Shown: positions 23,167-35,319 of the stretch, one piece after another
Numbering within the stretch: position 1 is the first letter of the stretch
How the letters are laid out: the number at the start of each line of letters is the position of its first letter
NCBI RefSeq assembly: GCF_026745355.1
Contig: NC_079205.1
Span: 36,869,545-36,933,544 of the forward strand
DNA length: 64,000 bases
From: Beta vulgaris subsp. vulgaris
Taxonomy: Eukaryota; Streptophyta; Magnoliopsida; Caryophyllales; Amaranthaceae
Direction of reading: 5' to 3'
Notes under the pieces: model-generated
The model's database searches: none
What the model saw: only the letters and a program-made list of their open reading frames with translations
What the model was told of the DNA's origin: nothing
Made by a program: the position numbers and the translations under genes

Positions 23167-23608
23167 TTTTTTCTAACCTAAAATTTTAAGTTATTTTAAT
23201 TGTAATTTTTAAACTTAAGTTATTTTAATTGTAATTTTTAAACTTGGCAAATATTTTTATTGATTGATTATCCATTTTTATTTTAAAAATTTTAATAAAA
23301 TTGATGTAATTAAAGAAGGACAATAGGTATTTAATAATAGAGATCATAGGATGATTAAAAGTTAGCATCTTATTTCAATTGTCTTGGATGTTTTAAATGC
23401 CCAAATCACCCATCAAAACACAGCGTCGAGGGAAACAAAATCGTTAAATGTGTCGTTTGTCAAATACCTTCCATTCCAATCCTAGAAATGAACAACTCCT
23501 CTCAGCCAAATAACAAAATTTTCTTGTTATCAGTCTCGCTCTTCAAATTTTGTGTACATCACTATTCTTAGTAGCTCCTTTACACCCTAAAATTAGAGTT
23601 CGATTTCA
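23167..23608 (+). promoter_or_regulatory. Presumed promoter and 5' UTR of the FAM210-like gene
   Basis: About 440 bp lie between the Mutator-like element and the start codon. AT-rich sequence changes at about 23400 to a mixed sequence with C/T-rich patches (23460-23600), as in many plant 5' UTRs. No clear TATA box was identified. Confidence 0.35.
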
Positions 23609-26600
23609 ATGTCATTCTCAGTAAACAAAATCTCTTGTACATCATTGCGGCCTTCATTCTCAGCTCACTATCATCAGGTTTTTTTCTTTTGAATTTCTAC
23701 CCTTTTTTTTCTTGCTAATAATAGTACTATCACATTCTTTTGGAGATACTAAATAAATTTGTTTTAATTGTTGTAGAATTGGGATGAATGCAGAAGAACT
23801 AGCAATATTAAATTTCACATTCAGAAAGTACTACCATTTTCTTGGATTCATCATAATAATCACCGTTTTGCACTCAATTCCATTAATGGCGGTGATACCA
23901 CGGTGAGCTTTTGCTGAATTTTCTGCAGTTTTCTCTTTCTTTTGTAGTGAAATGCTTCGAAATTGTTGTTGTATGTAATAGTTTATTGAATTGTGATTAT
24001 ACATGGTAATTCAATGAAATTTTATTGAATATTGTAATTTGTAATGCTTTAATGGTAAAAAAAAACCATGGGTTGTTCCCGAGATTTTTTTCTATGTTAA
24101 ATTGTATGTGGGATTGGTTTGGTTTGGAGATGTAAGCACAATGTCCCATTCTACAATGTAAGATAGTTTTGACGATTGTGTGGCCTGTTTAGGCTTGTTG
24201 ATAGGAATGTCTTCAACTTTTCATGACTCCACATTCTACAAACTCTACATAAGAAAACACCATGGACCAAATATGCACTTTGATACCATGTGCGCCGTTG
24301 ATTACCTGAATTTGCAATTGCATCGTTGCGAATTTTTTGTATTTGTACCACAATCATATTGTCCTTTTTTCGGCTAGTTATGGGTGCTTTGTTGTGTTTC
24401 CCCCTTTTTTTACCAGTCCAGACTCCAAAGCTGAATCACCATGTTGCATCCTTGCAGGCTGCAGCTCTGGAAGGAGTTACAAGGAGTTGGAATCTGTGTT
24501 AGATCGCTTCATGGTATTGCAGAATATACAAAGTTTTAGTTTAGGGTTTTTGATTCTTATGGCCATCTTTATGATATTAGTCTTAGGCAGGCCTTATGGC
24601 TTTGGGTGGAATAGCATAGGTATTCTGTGAAAGGAGAAAAGATGAGCGTTTGAGAGAGGAGACAATAATGAGCAAATGGTCCTCTTAAATCTGGGATGAA
24701 ATTAGAGGATTAGTATCAATGCTATAAAACCAAAATGATCAATGAGGTCAAAGGTTTCCTTAATATTGACATAGAGAGCCCTATCGGCCTCTTGGAAGCA
24801 ATGTAAGATAACCACTTAATCAAAATATAAGTGATCCTTTTCCATCTAGGATAGGTCCTCAATTTCTTAAGGAGTTCTTGAACAATTTTTAAAGGAATAC
24901 AAAGGTTATCTTCCTGTTAAAATCTTATTAGCTTCAATTGCTTTTGCAACTCTATTTCCTTCCTCAATAGCTAGAAGCCTAGAATTTAGGTCATGACTAT
25001 AGTACTGCTCCAACTTATCTAAAGCCTAGAGCACAAAGCTTTGACTCTACCTTGTGAGTCTTTAATAAAAAAAAAGTAATTGTAAAGACCTAGACTTTTA
25101 ATGAAGCCATCTCTGACTTTGAGCTCTTTAAAATACAAAGACAAGGAGGCCTAGATCTTTTGTTGATTGTACTGATATTCTAAAGTCATTTTGCTCTATA
25201 TGGCTAAACATTGGCACTCCATCTCTACTCGTCCTCTTGAAATTGATACATGATCTAGACATCTAGTGTTCTCCTAGATTGTTTGTCTCTCATATTGAAA
25301 ACTATATGACTTAAACTTCCTCCAGAAAGTTAGTTTAAATATTGTTCCAATGTGAGTATTGTGTTTGTTTTTCCATGTTTCTGTTGTTCTACATGTAATG
25401 GAGTCAGAAGTATTCCATCATAATACGTGATTAATCAGCTTTTATTTTCTCTTAATTAAAGGATTTTACAAGATTTTGTAGTAGATTAAGGTCGAGTTTA
25501 TGACTTTATGCTCTCTAGAGAAGAAAGGTTTTATACAATCTGAATTGAAAAAGTTTCCTAATTCTTCCAACTTTTTTTTGTAGCTCTTTCCTCCGTCTCA
25601 ACCCAACCTAACTAACATGTCATCCACTGCTTTTCTTCTCTTCTCAAAAAAAATTGAGGCTTCCACTTCTGTTTATTGAATGGCCATGACTTCAAGGGAT
25701 GATGCTACAATGTATCTAATTACCACGAAGAATACTCCTTTCCAGCTCTCTTCTTATCACCCTTGTAAACATATGTCGATCTAGCTAACAAGTAGAAAGA
25801 GGAGAATAGGCATCAATAATGTCTGTTTGAGGTTGTTTGAGATTTGGGAGAGGGATGGGAGGTTTGGTACATTTAGAAGGCTCCCTGGGTCACTTAGAGT
25901 CTTAGACCCAAGATTCTTAATGAATTTGGTTTTTTATAAACACTTGCAGGTTCTTTTTTCTTGTCCAAATTTCCTAGTTATGGAAGCAAATTGTGTGGTC
26001 CATTAGATGGTGCTAGAAGTTATAGGCTCTGAACATCAGCTAGAGGGTGAAAGGGGTAGAGTATAAGTCGACTTTCTCATTTATAGGACAATATTTGAGG
26101 ATATGGAGGGGGTTGCTTTGTTCCATGCTAGATTGGGCATGCATTTTGCTTGTGGGATCTCTATTTGAGACTTTAAGTTGCTGAGTGAGACAAATAATCT
26201 ATATATTAGGGCTTGTCAATTTTCCATATCCACTCGAGGTCCTCTTTGCTAGAGAAAGCCTTAGGTCCTAGCTCTAAACATGATGTAGGCAATGTTTCCA
26301 TTGAAACAACTATGATTGGTTATACGTTAGATGGGATGATTTTGACCTGCAACTGGAGTTGGAATCATCAAGATATATGATGTTGGGGGAAGAGAGATGG
26401 AAAGATATTTTGGTTCCATCGTCCCAAATGGATGCAATTAAAGAGTCACCTATTATACTCGTTTTAGGAGGAGGCTTCAGGTAAGGTTTTTATTACTTCT
26501 GCTACCTGTCTAATCATCATCGTAAATGGAGACTTTTAACCACATCTTGCAAGCCATCAACACATCGTCTCCATATCTGCAACACCATGATTGTTACCCT

Positions 26601-29600
26601 GATCGTGATGAGAATGCATTGGTCGTATCCCTTCTTCATCCCTTGCCAAATGTGAGATTCTTTACACAAGTATTTTCGAAATTTTCTATCCGCGGAATAC
26701 ATATGAAAGAGAGTGAGCAACAATGTTCTATGAAAAATTCTTCTAACATCATTTGGAAACGGAGAACTGTCTTCATAATTGGAGTTTTCGTTGAACACAA
26801 AATGTGGATTCTCTTTCTGTTTCTTCCTATCTCCATAGAACTTGCACCAAGTTTTGTTAGTTATTCAGCACTATCATGGATTTAGCTGGGAGATGATTAC
26901 ATTAATTTATGTGATTGAAGGATGGTGAAGAGACCTCTTTTCATTAGGATAGTTCTTCAGCTTTAGACAAAAAGTTGGTGGTTTCCATCTAGCAAAGTTT
27001 ATTTTGGATATTGTTGGTAATAAGATCCAAGCTGGTTTAAAGGAGGTCTTCTATCATATAAAGAAAACCTTAGGAAGCTTAGGTAATCAGCTAGGAAAAT
27101 CATGAAGTGGAAATATTTTCTTTCATTTCTTCACTAATTTTGGGGAAGAATGTCTTGCTTTTAGCATTGTTCATTTTTTTACCTTGACCAAAGGGGAAAA
27201 ATTTAAGGTGGAAGTAAGGGTTTTAAAAAAATAATTGAGCATTTACTTCGTCGAAGGAATCAAATCATTAGCAAACATTGAATTAGAAATGGCTATTGAG
27301 AATTAGAAACGGTTCCACATTCTTTCGACAAGTGTAGTCGATTTTCTCACAAAGACTGCTAATTTATGGAGAAAGAGTGTTTCCTTGCGAAATTCCTTAA
27401 GATGGTTTGAGTTCTTTAAATTTGCCCATAAATTGTAATTAAAATGATTCTAACGAATATGAAAATCATTGCTGTCTTGTTTTCTTTACAAGGAGGAAGG
27501 GGGTATTGCAGTGATCATATCCTATATTACTCAGATGTGGCACGTACCGTGTTGGCATGGGCATGATTTTTCAAATATAGCAGATAACCTTGTGAAAACT
27601 CGTCGTATTTGTGTTGGATGTAGTACCTGTTTTTGATGTTAGCATGTCTGCATAATGTAGGTCATCATTTGCATTAATTTTGTGCAAACTTTTATCTTTA
27701 GTAATTGGCTTATGCATTTCCTATGTTTTAACTTTAGAGTCATGGCCTATCAGATCATCAGAGTTATTCAGCAGAACTTGAAGGTACTAATAGCTGGTAA
27801 TCTTTCTCTTGTCTATTCTTTTTGTGAAGGTTAGCTTTCCTAATTCAACTTTGGTACTTCAGGTTCAATGGAAAGGAAAGATGACCAACAACATAGACCA
27901 CTTTCAACCACTAAGTACTGTAGTCACTTGCATTAGAAGTTTCTTTCAATAGTTAGTAAGGTTTAACTTTTCCTGCTGATATGCGTAGTACTTGTGTGCT
28001 TTTGTTAGCGTATAATTTTCCTGCCATTTGAAGTTCTCGAGATGTTATGCAATTAACTTGTGCAGTAGAAAGCTTGGGCTTTAAGTAGTAAACAAATTAT
28101 AAAATTATTCTCATTGCTTGGATCATAGGTACTAGCAATGCATGTAAGACTTGACTGCTATGTTATTGCTCTTTTGAACCTGCCCACTGCAATGCAGTCT
28201 CAAGCAGCAATTGTGAACAAATACTAGTGAAAATGTGAAATTTCTCTATGTTCTAACTGAGTCAGAAATTTTGATTCTTTCATTACCATGTTTTCACTCT
28301 TTTATTTGCTCATCATGTTAAATATTGCTCCCTTCATCTGGAAATACTTGTCAATTTGTCACTGTAATAGTGTAATCTGAAGTGGTAGCATGACAAATTA
28401 AATCCAGATGGAGGCAGTAATTGTTTCTTCAGAGAGGGGATACTAGTTGAATCGTTCCATCTTCAACTCCTACAGACACTGTTTTGAGTAAACTCATGAG
28501 GTATGATAGGCCATCATCACAAAATTGTTACAATTAGCCAAAATTCTTGCATTTGCATGCATCTGGTTGATATAGGAAGAAACATACTTGCCTGAACATC
28601 TAGGGTGAGGTGGCCATGTTAAAATAGTTGTTTGAACTTTCATGTACTTGATGTTGAAGATGATATAGTTGGTTAACGCAGTCCAAGTTAGGAAACTGAG
28701 AAGGGGTTGAGAACAAGAATGAGATTTAGAGTAATATGCAGAGAGGAGATAAGGAAGAAAGGAGGAAAAGGATATCAAAGTAGAGTAGGAAGTAACTTGA
28801 TGTTAGTTTTCAGGTTTGCTGTTTGGTCTTTTTGGGGGCATATACATGAATTACTTTTACTTGGTAAAGCAGTGCAAGTAAAAGCCAAGCTACAAAATTA
28901 TACATGGATGTCTGAATTTATGTGCATTTAAATTCAGTACCTAAAGATACGGTGATACGCTAAATATATTGGTCGTTCTGATGAAAGTAAAAGAGAGAAA
29001 AAATAATGTTCCAGTGCAGTGATGGAGTGGAACTGTCGATGTTTTGTTGATATGCCTCTATGGATTAGAACTGTTAATGTATGGACTTTGATTCCTTTTA
29101 TACTAACTTTCATTTGTAGTATGTTAGGATAAGAGATTGGGATGGAAAAATTTGGGAGGAAGGGGGAAGGAGAAGGAAATATTCCTTTTAAATTGGTTCA
29201 ACTTTGGAAGGATATAGTTCATTAAAGAGGGAAGAGAATGGGTGCCTCCTGATCCGTACTCTCTCCTTCCCAGCCTAACATCACAAAGGGAAAATTGATC
29301 TCTACTCTCCTTCCCTTCCCCTTCTCTTCCAATTCCTCTCATCCAAACAAACTAGTGTGAAATTACTTCTTTGCTGATAACTAATTCTTTTGCATTAGAC
29401 TTGGCAAAATATTGGAGCAGTTGAAAAGATATGGAGCTTCAGGAGTACTTTCATATGGTCTACTGAACACAGCCTATTACCTTACTACCTTTCTCTTGGT
29501 GTGGTAAGTAACTTCAAATTACTAGTGTGAATTGTCAGGGAAGCTGCACACATCTGGATCTCCACACACGCACACACACTATCAACATTATGATACATAT

Positions 29601-31973
29601 TGTGATATAATGGTATCCCGTGATTGGTTCACTAAAGTTGTGTTGAATCCAGTGGCGGATCCAGGAATTGAGCCACGTGGGTTCGAAATGAATATAAGTT
29701 CCAAATTACATTTTAGTGTCTACATTTACATTTTTTTAATAAGAAGGGAAACTTTCAACATTTTTTCTTAGGAGAGCTTTTATCCTTAATTACATCGTTA
29801 CAAAAAATTACAATTACATATTTATATTAACAAAAAAGTATCAGTATCTTATAAAACAAATACAAAGTTACAAAGCGAACTATTATGTATATATATATAT
29901 ATGAAATATTAGCTACTAGCACAAAATATGAAATCTGAATTAAAGTCAGTAACAATAAATCAACACTAATATGTATTAAAGTGACTAACATTCTAACAAC
30001 AATAATAATATTATTTTTGTTTAGAAGTGATGTATAAATTCTTCCATGTCAAAAGTTATAATTTGTACATTTAGTTTATAAAATGCACATATGAAAATTT
30101 AATATACATACACATTAATCCTGTTCCGTTTAACACACTTCTCATTGCATATCATATAAATATATGATTAGTAAATCAACTAATTAACATAGTTTAATGA
30201 CTAGTTTCACTTAGTAATACATGATTAATTGATTACTTAAGCAAGGGAACTAGGAAGAGAATGAAAAATAACCTAGATTCATTATCTTTTGATGTATTAA
30301 TACTTGATGGGATGGTGAGAATTGTAGATATAAAAGGCTAGTTAATTAATAAAGAGAGTATGAAAACAAAAGAAAATAGAAGACCAAGATTTGAAACATA
30401 AGCTATCTGTAAACTGTAGTATTAAAAGAATGAAATGATAAGGGGAAGAAAAAAGAAATAACAAAACTGAAAAAAGAAATAACAAAACTGAGAAAAGCTT
30501 CCCGCAGGAGTTGAACCTGCGACCTTGAGTACCAAAACTCAATGTAATACGCACTTTACCGCTGAGACAGAATGCTCTACAGTGAAATAATACGCCTGTT
30601 TATTATATAATCTGTTACTAAGTTTCCTTTATTTTCCAATTTTTTCCTAGATCCGCGTGGGTTCAGTTGAACCCACTGAACCCACGCTGGATCCGCCACT
30701 GGTTGAATCGGTTTCTAAATTGTTGTCTCTGCCCTGGTCTCCAGTCTTTCGGAAATAGTCTGTGTGAGGAGATGCAGATATCTTTTTTTTCTTTCCCATT
30801 ATTTTTGGTGTTTCGTGGGGAGTGAGACGGAGTTAGGAAATGCAAGAGCTGGTTATGATCTTGCTTATGTTGGATCTGTTTCTTGCTTCAGGTTCTATTT
30901 TGCTCCGGCACCTGGAAAAATGGGTTATCTTGCTGCTGTTTCAAGGTAATTACACTGTTAAAGCAGTAAATTAAATACTAAATCAGTAATTGGTTTTAAG
31001 ATTCATTTTGCATATTGCTAATGCAGGTTTTTGAAAGTAATGGCCATGGTTTGGGCAGGAAGCCAAGTCACTAAGCTCCTCAGAGCAGCAGGGTAAGCTG
31101 CTAATCTTTCTCATTTTCAGTCAGCTGTTATCTCAGGTTTCATGACTTCACACTGCATTAATTGGGGTAAACGGTTTGTTCGTAATTGCTGCTTCTAGTA
31201 TTCCCTTTCATGTAACAACTTCATAACAGTATTAATTTTGAAAACCAACATCTTTCTGCTCCTCTTTCTTGACAAGTCATATAAATTGTGAACCGAAGCA
31301 TGGTCTTATCCAAATTCCATGTTACTCGATTCCAGCTTTTGGAAGTGTTGATGGTGACTAGAATGAGAAGGATTAGGAGCAGAAGGCTGAAAATGTAAAC
31401 AAAATAATAGATCAAACATTAGCTGTTTGTAGTAGTATCGCAGGATTGAATGAGAAAGCTAAAGACTCATTAAAGGAATAAGACGCATTGTAGATTTTGT
31501 GTGTTTTGTACAAGGGTTCCCTTTATATGTTGGTAATGCATTCTGGCTATCTTGGTCTTAGGGGATTCACCTACTGTGCAATTTGTTATCTTGTTACTTT
31601 TCTTGCTTGGATATTATAACGTTTTGAGTTTGAAGTAACTTGTGATAACTTTTTTGTTCTCAAAATTATCTGAAATCCATACGTCATTGCAGTGCCCTTG
31701 CCCTTGCACCACTTGTAGATAGGGGATTGTCATGGTTTACTGTCAGATACAAATTTGAGTCACGGGGAAAGGTGAGTTAGTTTGATTGATCAAGAAATTA
31801 TGTTCTATCTAATTACTGCATTAGTATTTTCTTTTTCTTTCTTATTTGGTTTCTTAGTGATATTACTAAATTAGTCTGTCTTTTAACTTGTGCAGGCTTT
31901 CTTCACAATCGTTGCGCTTTGTCTTAGCTTGGCTATAATTGTATTTTTGGCTGTAACTCTGCTTTGGGCATGA
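23609..31973 (+). CDS. FAM210/DUF1279-like membrane protein, probably plastid-targeted (9 exons)
   Basis: Exons I reconstructed: 23609-23677, 23777-23902, 27738-27783, 27863-27914, 29399-29503, 30892-30945, 31027-31092, 31693-31771, 31896-31973. All introns are GT-AG, every phase matches, and the total is 224 codons plus stop. Residues 1-97 are poorly conserved, rich in Ser, Asn and His, with a basic start that could be a transit peptide. From 99 the conserved part follows: a basic helix, RYGASGVLSYGLLN with a first membrane segment (about 113-136), FYFAPAPGKMGYLAA, the MAMVWAGSQVTKLLRA block (about 156-171), an ALAPLVDRGLSWFTV block, and a C-terminal membrane segment (about 201-223) ending TLLWA. 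From memory these resemble plant DUF1279 proteins, whose role is poorly known. Intron 1 has a weak GTTTTT donor, and intron 2 is 3.8 kb. The N-terminal exons are less certain than exons 5-9. Confidence 0.8.
23903..27737 (+). other. Intron 2 of the FAM210-like gene
   Basis: 3.8 kb of non-coding sequence. A possible alternative exon near 24413-24511 (AG/GT bordered) would not keep the frame. 24650-27500 looks like old decayed sequence with scattered open stretches and no domain I can name. Confidence 0.5.
28325..28417. mobile_element. Short Stowaway-like MITE in intron 4
   Basis: TTGCTCCCTTCATCTGGA at the left pairs with TCCAGATGGAGGCAG at the right, and TA lies on both outer sides. At 93 bp it is a small internal-deletion form of the tc1/mariner Stowaway type. 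Confidence 0.6.
29116..29355. repeat. Imperfect inverted repeat, MITE-like, in intron 4
   Basis: A G/A-rich left arm (29135-29180) is complementary to a C/T-rich right arm (29300-29345) ending CATCCAAACAAACTA. No clear target duplication was found, so the class is left open (hAT-like is possible). Confidence 0.4.
29650..30701. mobile_element. hAT MITE (CAGTGGCGGA family) in intron 5
   Basis: The ends CAGTGGCGGATCCAG and CTGGATCCGCCACTG are perfect inverted repeats, flanked by GTTGAATC on both sides (29642-29649, 30702-30709), the 8-bp target expected for hAT. The 1052-bp interior has no transposase but carries a tRNA-like segment (30501-30570). The same terminal family recurs as a larger element at 61800-63554 and a 51-bp remnant near 44370. 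Confidence 0.92.
30501..30570 (-). other. tRNA-like segment inside the hAT MITE
   Basis: Read on the minus strand, the 3' part contains GCAGG-TTCAACT-CCTGC, a perfect 5-bp T-stem with 7-nt loop and B-box match. Upstream is TTGAG...CTCAA, an anticodon-arm-like hairpin, and a CTCAGCGGTAAAGTG stretch resembling an A box. A complete acceptor stem is not seen, so it is not called as a tRNA gene. Confidence 0.55.
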
Positions 31974-32134
31974 CATTTTTCCGCTTTTCAGCTTTACAAG
32001 AATGGAAGAGAACCATTGTTATCTTTCGCTTGTTATTGGGATTGCTTTAGAATGTATAGAGTTTTGCCTGTTTGCCTAGCTCCAGTACACAAGTACTTCA
32101 TTTATCTCATAATATAGTGCTTGTTTCTTTTTTA
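31974..32134 (+). other. 3' UTR of the FAM210-like gene
   Basis: The sequence downstream of TGA is T-rich, with an AATATA-type stretch near 32110. The exact polyadenylation site cannot be fixed. Confidence 0.4.
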
Positions 32135-32353
32135 CACTGTCTCCAAGACGTAACTTTGACTTTTAATATCTCCAGTTCCGTATTAATAAAAAATATAAAA
32201 AGTTGATATTATAAAACTACACAATGAGACGAATCTAATAAGATCCCACATGAATATGTTATTTTATATATACAAATGAGATTATTCGCTCAAAAATTTA
32301 AAATTTTGACCCATAAAAAATGAAGTAGGCACTATATTATGGGACGGAAGGAG
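32135..32353. mobile_element. Decayed Stowaway MITE
   Basis: The right end reads TATTATGGGACGGAAGGAG followed by TA, the reverse of the common CTCCTTCCGTCCCATAATA terminus. The left end (about 32135) is degenerate. It lies just past the gene's 3' end and could contribute to its terminator region. Confidence 0.5.
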
Positions 32354-32518
32354 TAGTTTAGAATCTGCTAAATTTTTCGTAACACAAGCTTCCTTAAACT
32401 GATCGTTATCCTTTTTCCGGACAATACTAATTTTGATTATGTTCTTTGAAACAAACTTAGGAGAGGTCATCCCATTACCAAGAAAACCTGAAATGACCGC
32501 TTAAATTGTTGCGATTAA

Positions 32519-32740
32519 GGGCTTGTTCTCTTCGGCATAAAATAGCTGAACTGATCTGAACTGATCTGAACTGAATTAAACTAAACTGAATTGAACTGAA
32601 CTGAATTGAAATGAATAGTAATATGTGAGTAAAAGTATTGTCAAGAGCTGAACTGAACTGAACTAAACTGATCTCAACTGAACTGAATTGAACTGAATTG
32701 AATCGAACTGAACTGAAAATAAGCTGGGGAGAACAGGCCC
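32519..32740. mobile_element. Tourist/PIF-Harbinger MITE with CTGAA repeats, copy 2
   Basis: Its layout is the same as 20543-20946: GGGCTTGTTCTCTTCGGC at the left, GGGGAGAACAGGCCC at the right, TAA on both sides (32516-32518, 32741-32743), and two CTGAA arrays around the same unique core (about 32605-32648). It is 222 bp, about half of copy 1, and the difference lies in the repeat arrays. Confidence 0.88.
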
Positions 32741-32743
32741 TAA

Positions 32744-33752
32744 GATTAAAGATTTATAGTTTTTTGTTTTAATCATGTTGATTTTATTTAGGAGATAGAG
32801 AGGACAATAGATAGATATTTATATGATAAAATCTTATCTCATGTCATGAGATGATGAGTACCATCTTGTTATATTACTAATCCGCTGAGATTTGTGTATA
32901 GAGCCACAGAAGGGTGGTAATGTAAGTGAAACTGGATCCAAAAATAATCAACCTAGTTGATTATAAGACAGCTTTGTCAAGGCAATATATCCTCCAAGTG
33001 GTGTAAATTCTAAACCTTCTGAAGTATATAGAAACAAAGAGACGTGGTCATTAGCGTTGAATATCAATGATTCAACCTTTAATCCAATGTAATCTTATAG
33101 TTTTCTCGAAACAAAATACAATAAATGAGAATATAAAATGGAAACATCGAACATAAAGGATCTAACCACGGGGAGAGGTGAGTTTATTTTCAATTTGCGA
33201 TCCACCAGCAAGGCTATAAAGCCATAACTATTGTCTATATAACAACTCAACGCATCGTTCAAACCCAACTAATAATTCTCTGTAAGTCGCCCCTGTATAC
33301 CACATAACTGTTTCGCGCAAGAGTTGCTCAACGCGAAGTGCACAAACTATACGATAGGTGCTGGGAGTACACATGCACAAAAATGTTGGTATCACATTAT
33401 GTTGGTGCTTAACGAGAAGGGGATCAATACTCAAAAGCATCCATGTAAGTAGACTCTAATAATCCTGTGCCGACGCAGAGAAATCAAAACGATACTGTGT
33501 ACAACATTGGATATAAGATCATCCCCCGATCAACCTGAGGCTTATATACTTCTATGGTATCACTTACTTTCCAAAGTCCAAACTAAACATTAGCATCCCT
33601 GCAATAAATTTATCCAGGCATTAGACTTGCACATTAAGTGGACAAATGGCAAAGCAAAAAAATTAATCCTCCTAGAACGTGAAAACAAAGAGTAAAATAC
33701 TCGTCACTGCATAGTAAGTTAAGAGTTTATATGAGGCCATTTCAAAAAATAA
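32744..33752. other. Intergenic, nothing recognised
   Basis: About 1 kb between the converging genes. A 70-codon open frame on the minus strand (33228-33440) has no domain that I recognise. Confidence 0.5.
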
Positions 33753-34124
33753 GGGAAATTCTAAATGGTAGCCCCCAACTTTTAGGTTTTCTACATGGTA
33801 GCACTTCTTAAATTTTTTTTATACTTGGTAGTTGCGAACTATTAGGTTTTCTACATCGTATCACTTCTTAATTGAATTCCGATAAGTTGTCGTCAGTTTT
33901 GACATTTATTAATTTAACACACAAATCGAGACTCTTTGTCGAAAAAGTCTCGATTTGCGTGCAAGACTAATAAATGTCAAAACTAACGACAACTTAACAA
34001 AATTCACTTAAGAAGTGCTTCCATGTAGAACCTAAAATTTCGCAGCTACCAAGTATAAAAAAAATATAAGAATTGCTATCATGTAGAAAACCTAAAAGTT
34101 GGGGGCTACCATGTAGCATTTCCC
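33753..34124. mobile_element. Foldback MITE, near-complete hairpin
   Basis: The left half, beginning GGGAAATTCTAAATGGTAGC, is the imperfect reverse complement of the right half, ending GCTACCATGTAGCATTTCCC. Pairing continues inward to GAGACT...AGTCTC around 33930-33952, leaving only a tiny loop. TAA or A/T-rich near-repeats flank it, so the target is ambiguous. A Mutator-like or Harbinger origin is possible. Confidence 0.75.
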
Positions 34125-35319
34125 TAATAAATACCACAACTATCCTAAGATATTTAAAGTTACATATTTCTACTCATCCCAATATACTCTTCTCTGCACA
34201 TCACTGGAGCTGAGCGGATCTTCCAGAAACATTATGTCTTGCATAAGATTTTGCTGTTGCCCTACTCAATATCATGGTTCACATAAAGTAGGAAAGGACG
34301 GTGTTTGTTTCGACGTTGAGGGTATTTATGCTTAGACTTGGCAGTGAGCTTAGAGAATCTACAAATATATGCAGTCATGAAACGAATCATTACTTTAGAC
34401 ACTTTAGGCTTCACATGCAAGATTTCACCATATAATTGCATACCATGACTATTCCCATTAATTTATGAAAATTTTGCCATGGCGTACTTCCTTATTGTTA
34501 TCCTAACCTTGCGTAAGTTATGCTTCGTTTAAATTTGAACTTAGAAAAGACAAAAAAAAAAAAAAAGTGGTCAATTTGATAATTTCGCTGTTAGATAGCT
34601 ACATTTAGCCATATACTTCATTTACCAATGTACACAATACAGGAACTACAAAGGCTCTTCAGTTGCAATAGAAAAGCAACAAAAGGTACCCTAATAACTA
34701 AATAACTTCTATGACTGAATGGGTGCAGGACAAATGTCTTTTGAGGCTACTAAACCGTTGCCCTATAGCCATTGAAGCAAGGACAAACCTGGAATACGTT
34801 CTCATACTACAATAACCCACTTTCAATCCTGCTGAGCTTGGATCTGGGAAGCATATTTTCTTACTTCCCCTAGATTTCAATGTGATTCATTTTAAAATGA
34901 CATCCTATGACCTAAACTATAAGCGGCTTGCAATTACATAAGACTACTTAGTTCCTTGAAAATGTAAACAACACGACAAGTGACATCGCTTGCAACTAGT
35001 CAGCCACTAACCTTAGTAAACGATACACTACTTCTGTCAATATATGATCTATTAGCGTGTGTCAATAGTCCTTTTTTTCCTTTTCTAAAAATGGGAAATT
35101 AGATAGTGTTCACAGCAGATATATGGGTTATCATGGTAAGTGAGAAGTTTGCGCATCCCACTTTGTTCTGAGAGGGGGTTGAGGGAGGAGAAAGGGGGAG
35201 GGTTCAAAGCCTTGTGTTTAAACGAGGATTGCTCAATTGGATGTGTATTAAGAATAACCATCATCCGAAAATTTTTAAATAACAAACTTTATCTAGCGGG
35301 AATAATTTGCGTCAAAAAA
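34125..35319 (-). other. Downstream of the SAC3C homologue, probable 3' UTR plus intergenic
   Basis: No coding exon in phase with the upstream gene was found. An A14 run at about 34553 and AT-rich sequence are present. Where the transcript ends cannot be read. Confidence 0.4.

Noticed and set aside
24413..24511. Possible exon 3 of the FAM210-like gene
   Set aside because: AG and GT borders exist, but the phase does not fit exon 2 (ends in phase 0) without a stop, whereas joining exon 2 to 27738 is in frame through the whole gene.
26517..26885. Overlapping 93- to 119-codon frames on both strands in intron 2
   Set aside because: Both strands are open over the same stretch, with no domain and no splice context tying them to a gene.
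30501..30570. Functional tRNA gene
   Set aside because: T-arm and anticodon-like arm are present, but no acceptor stem pairing or clear D-arm; better read as tRNA-like cargo of the MITE.
33228..33440. 70-codon minus frame between the genes
   Set aside because: No recognised domain, no splice or promoter context; kept only as a note in the intergenic entry.
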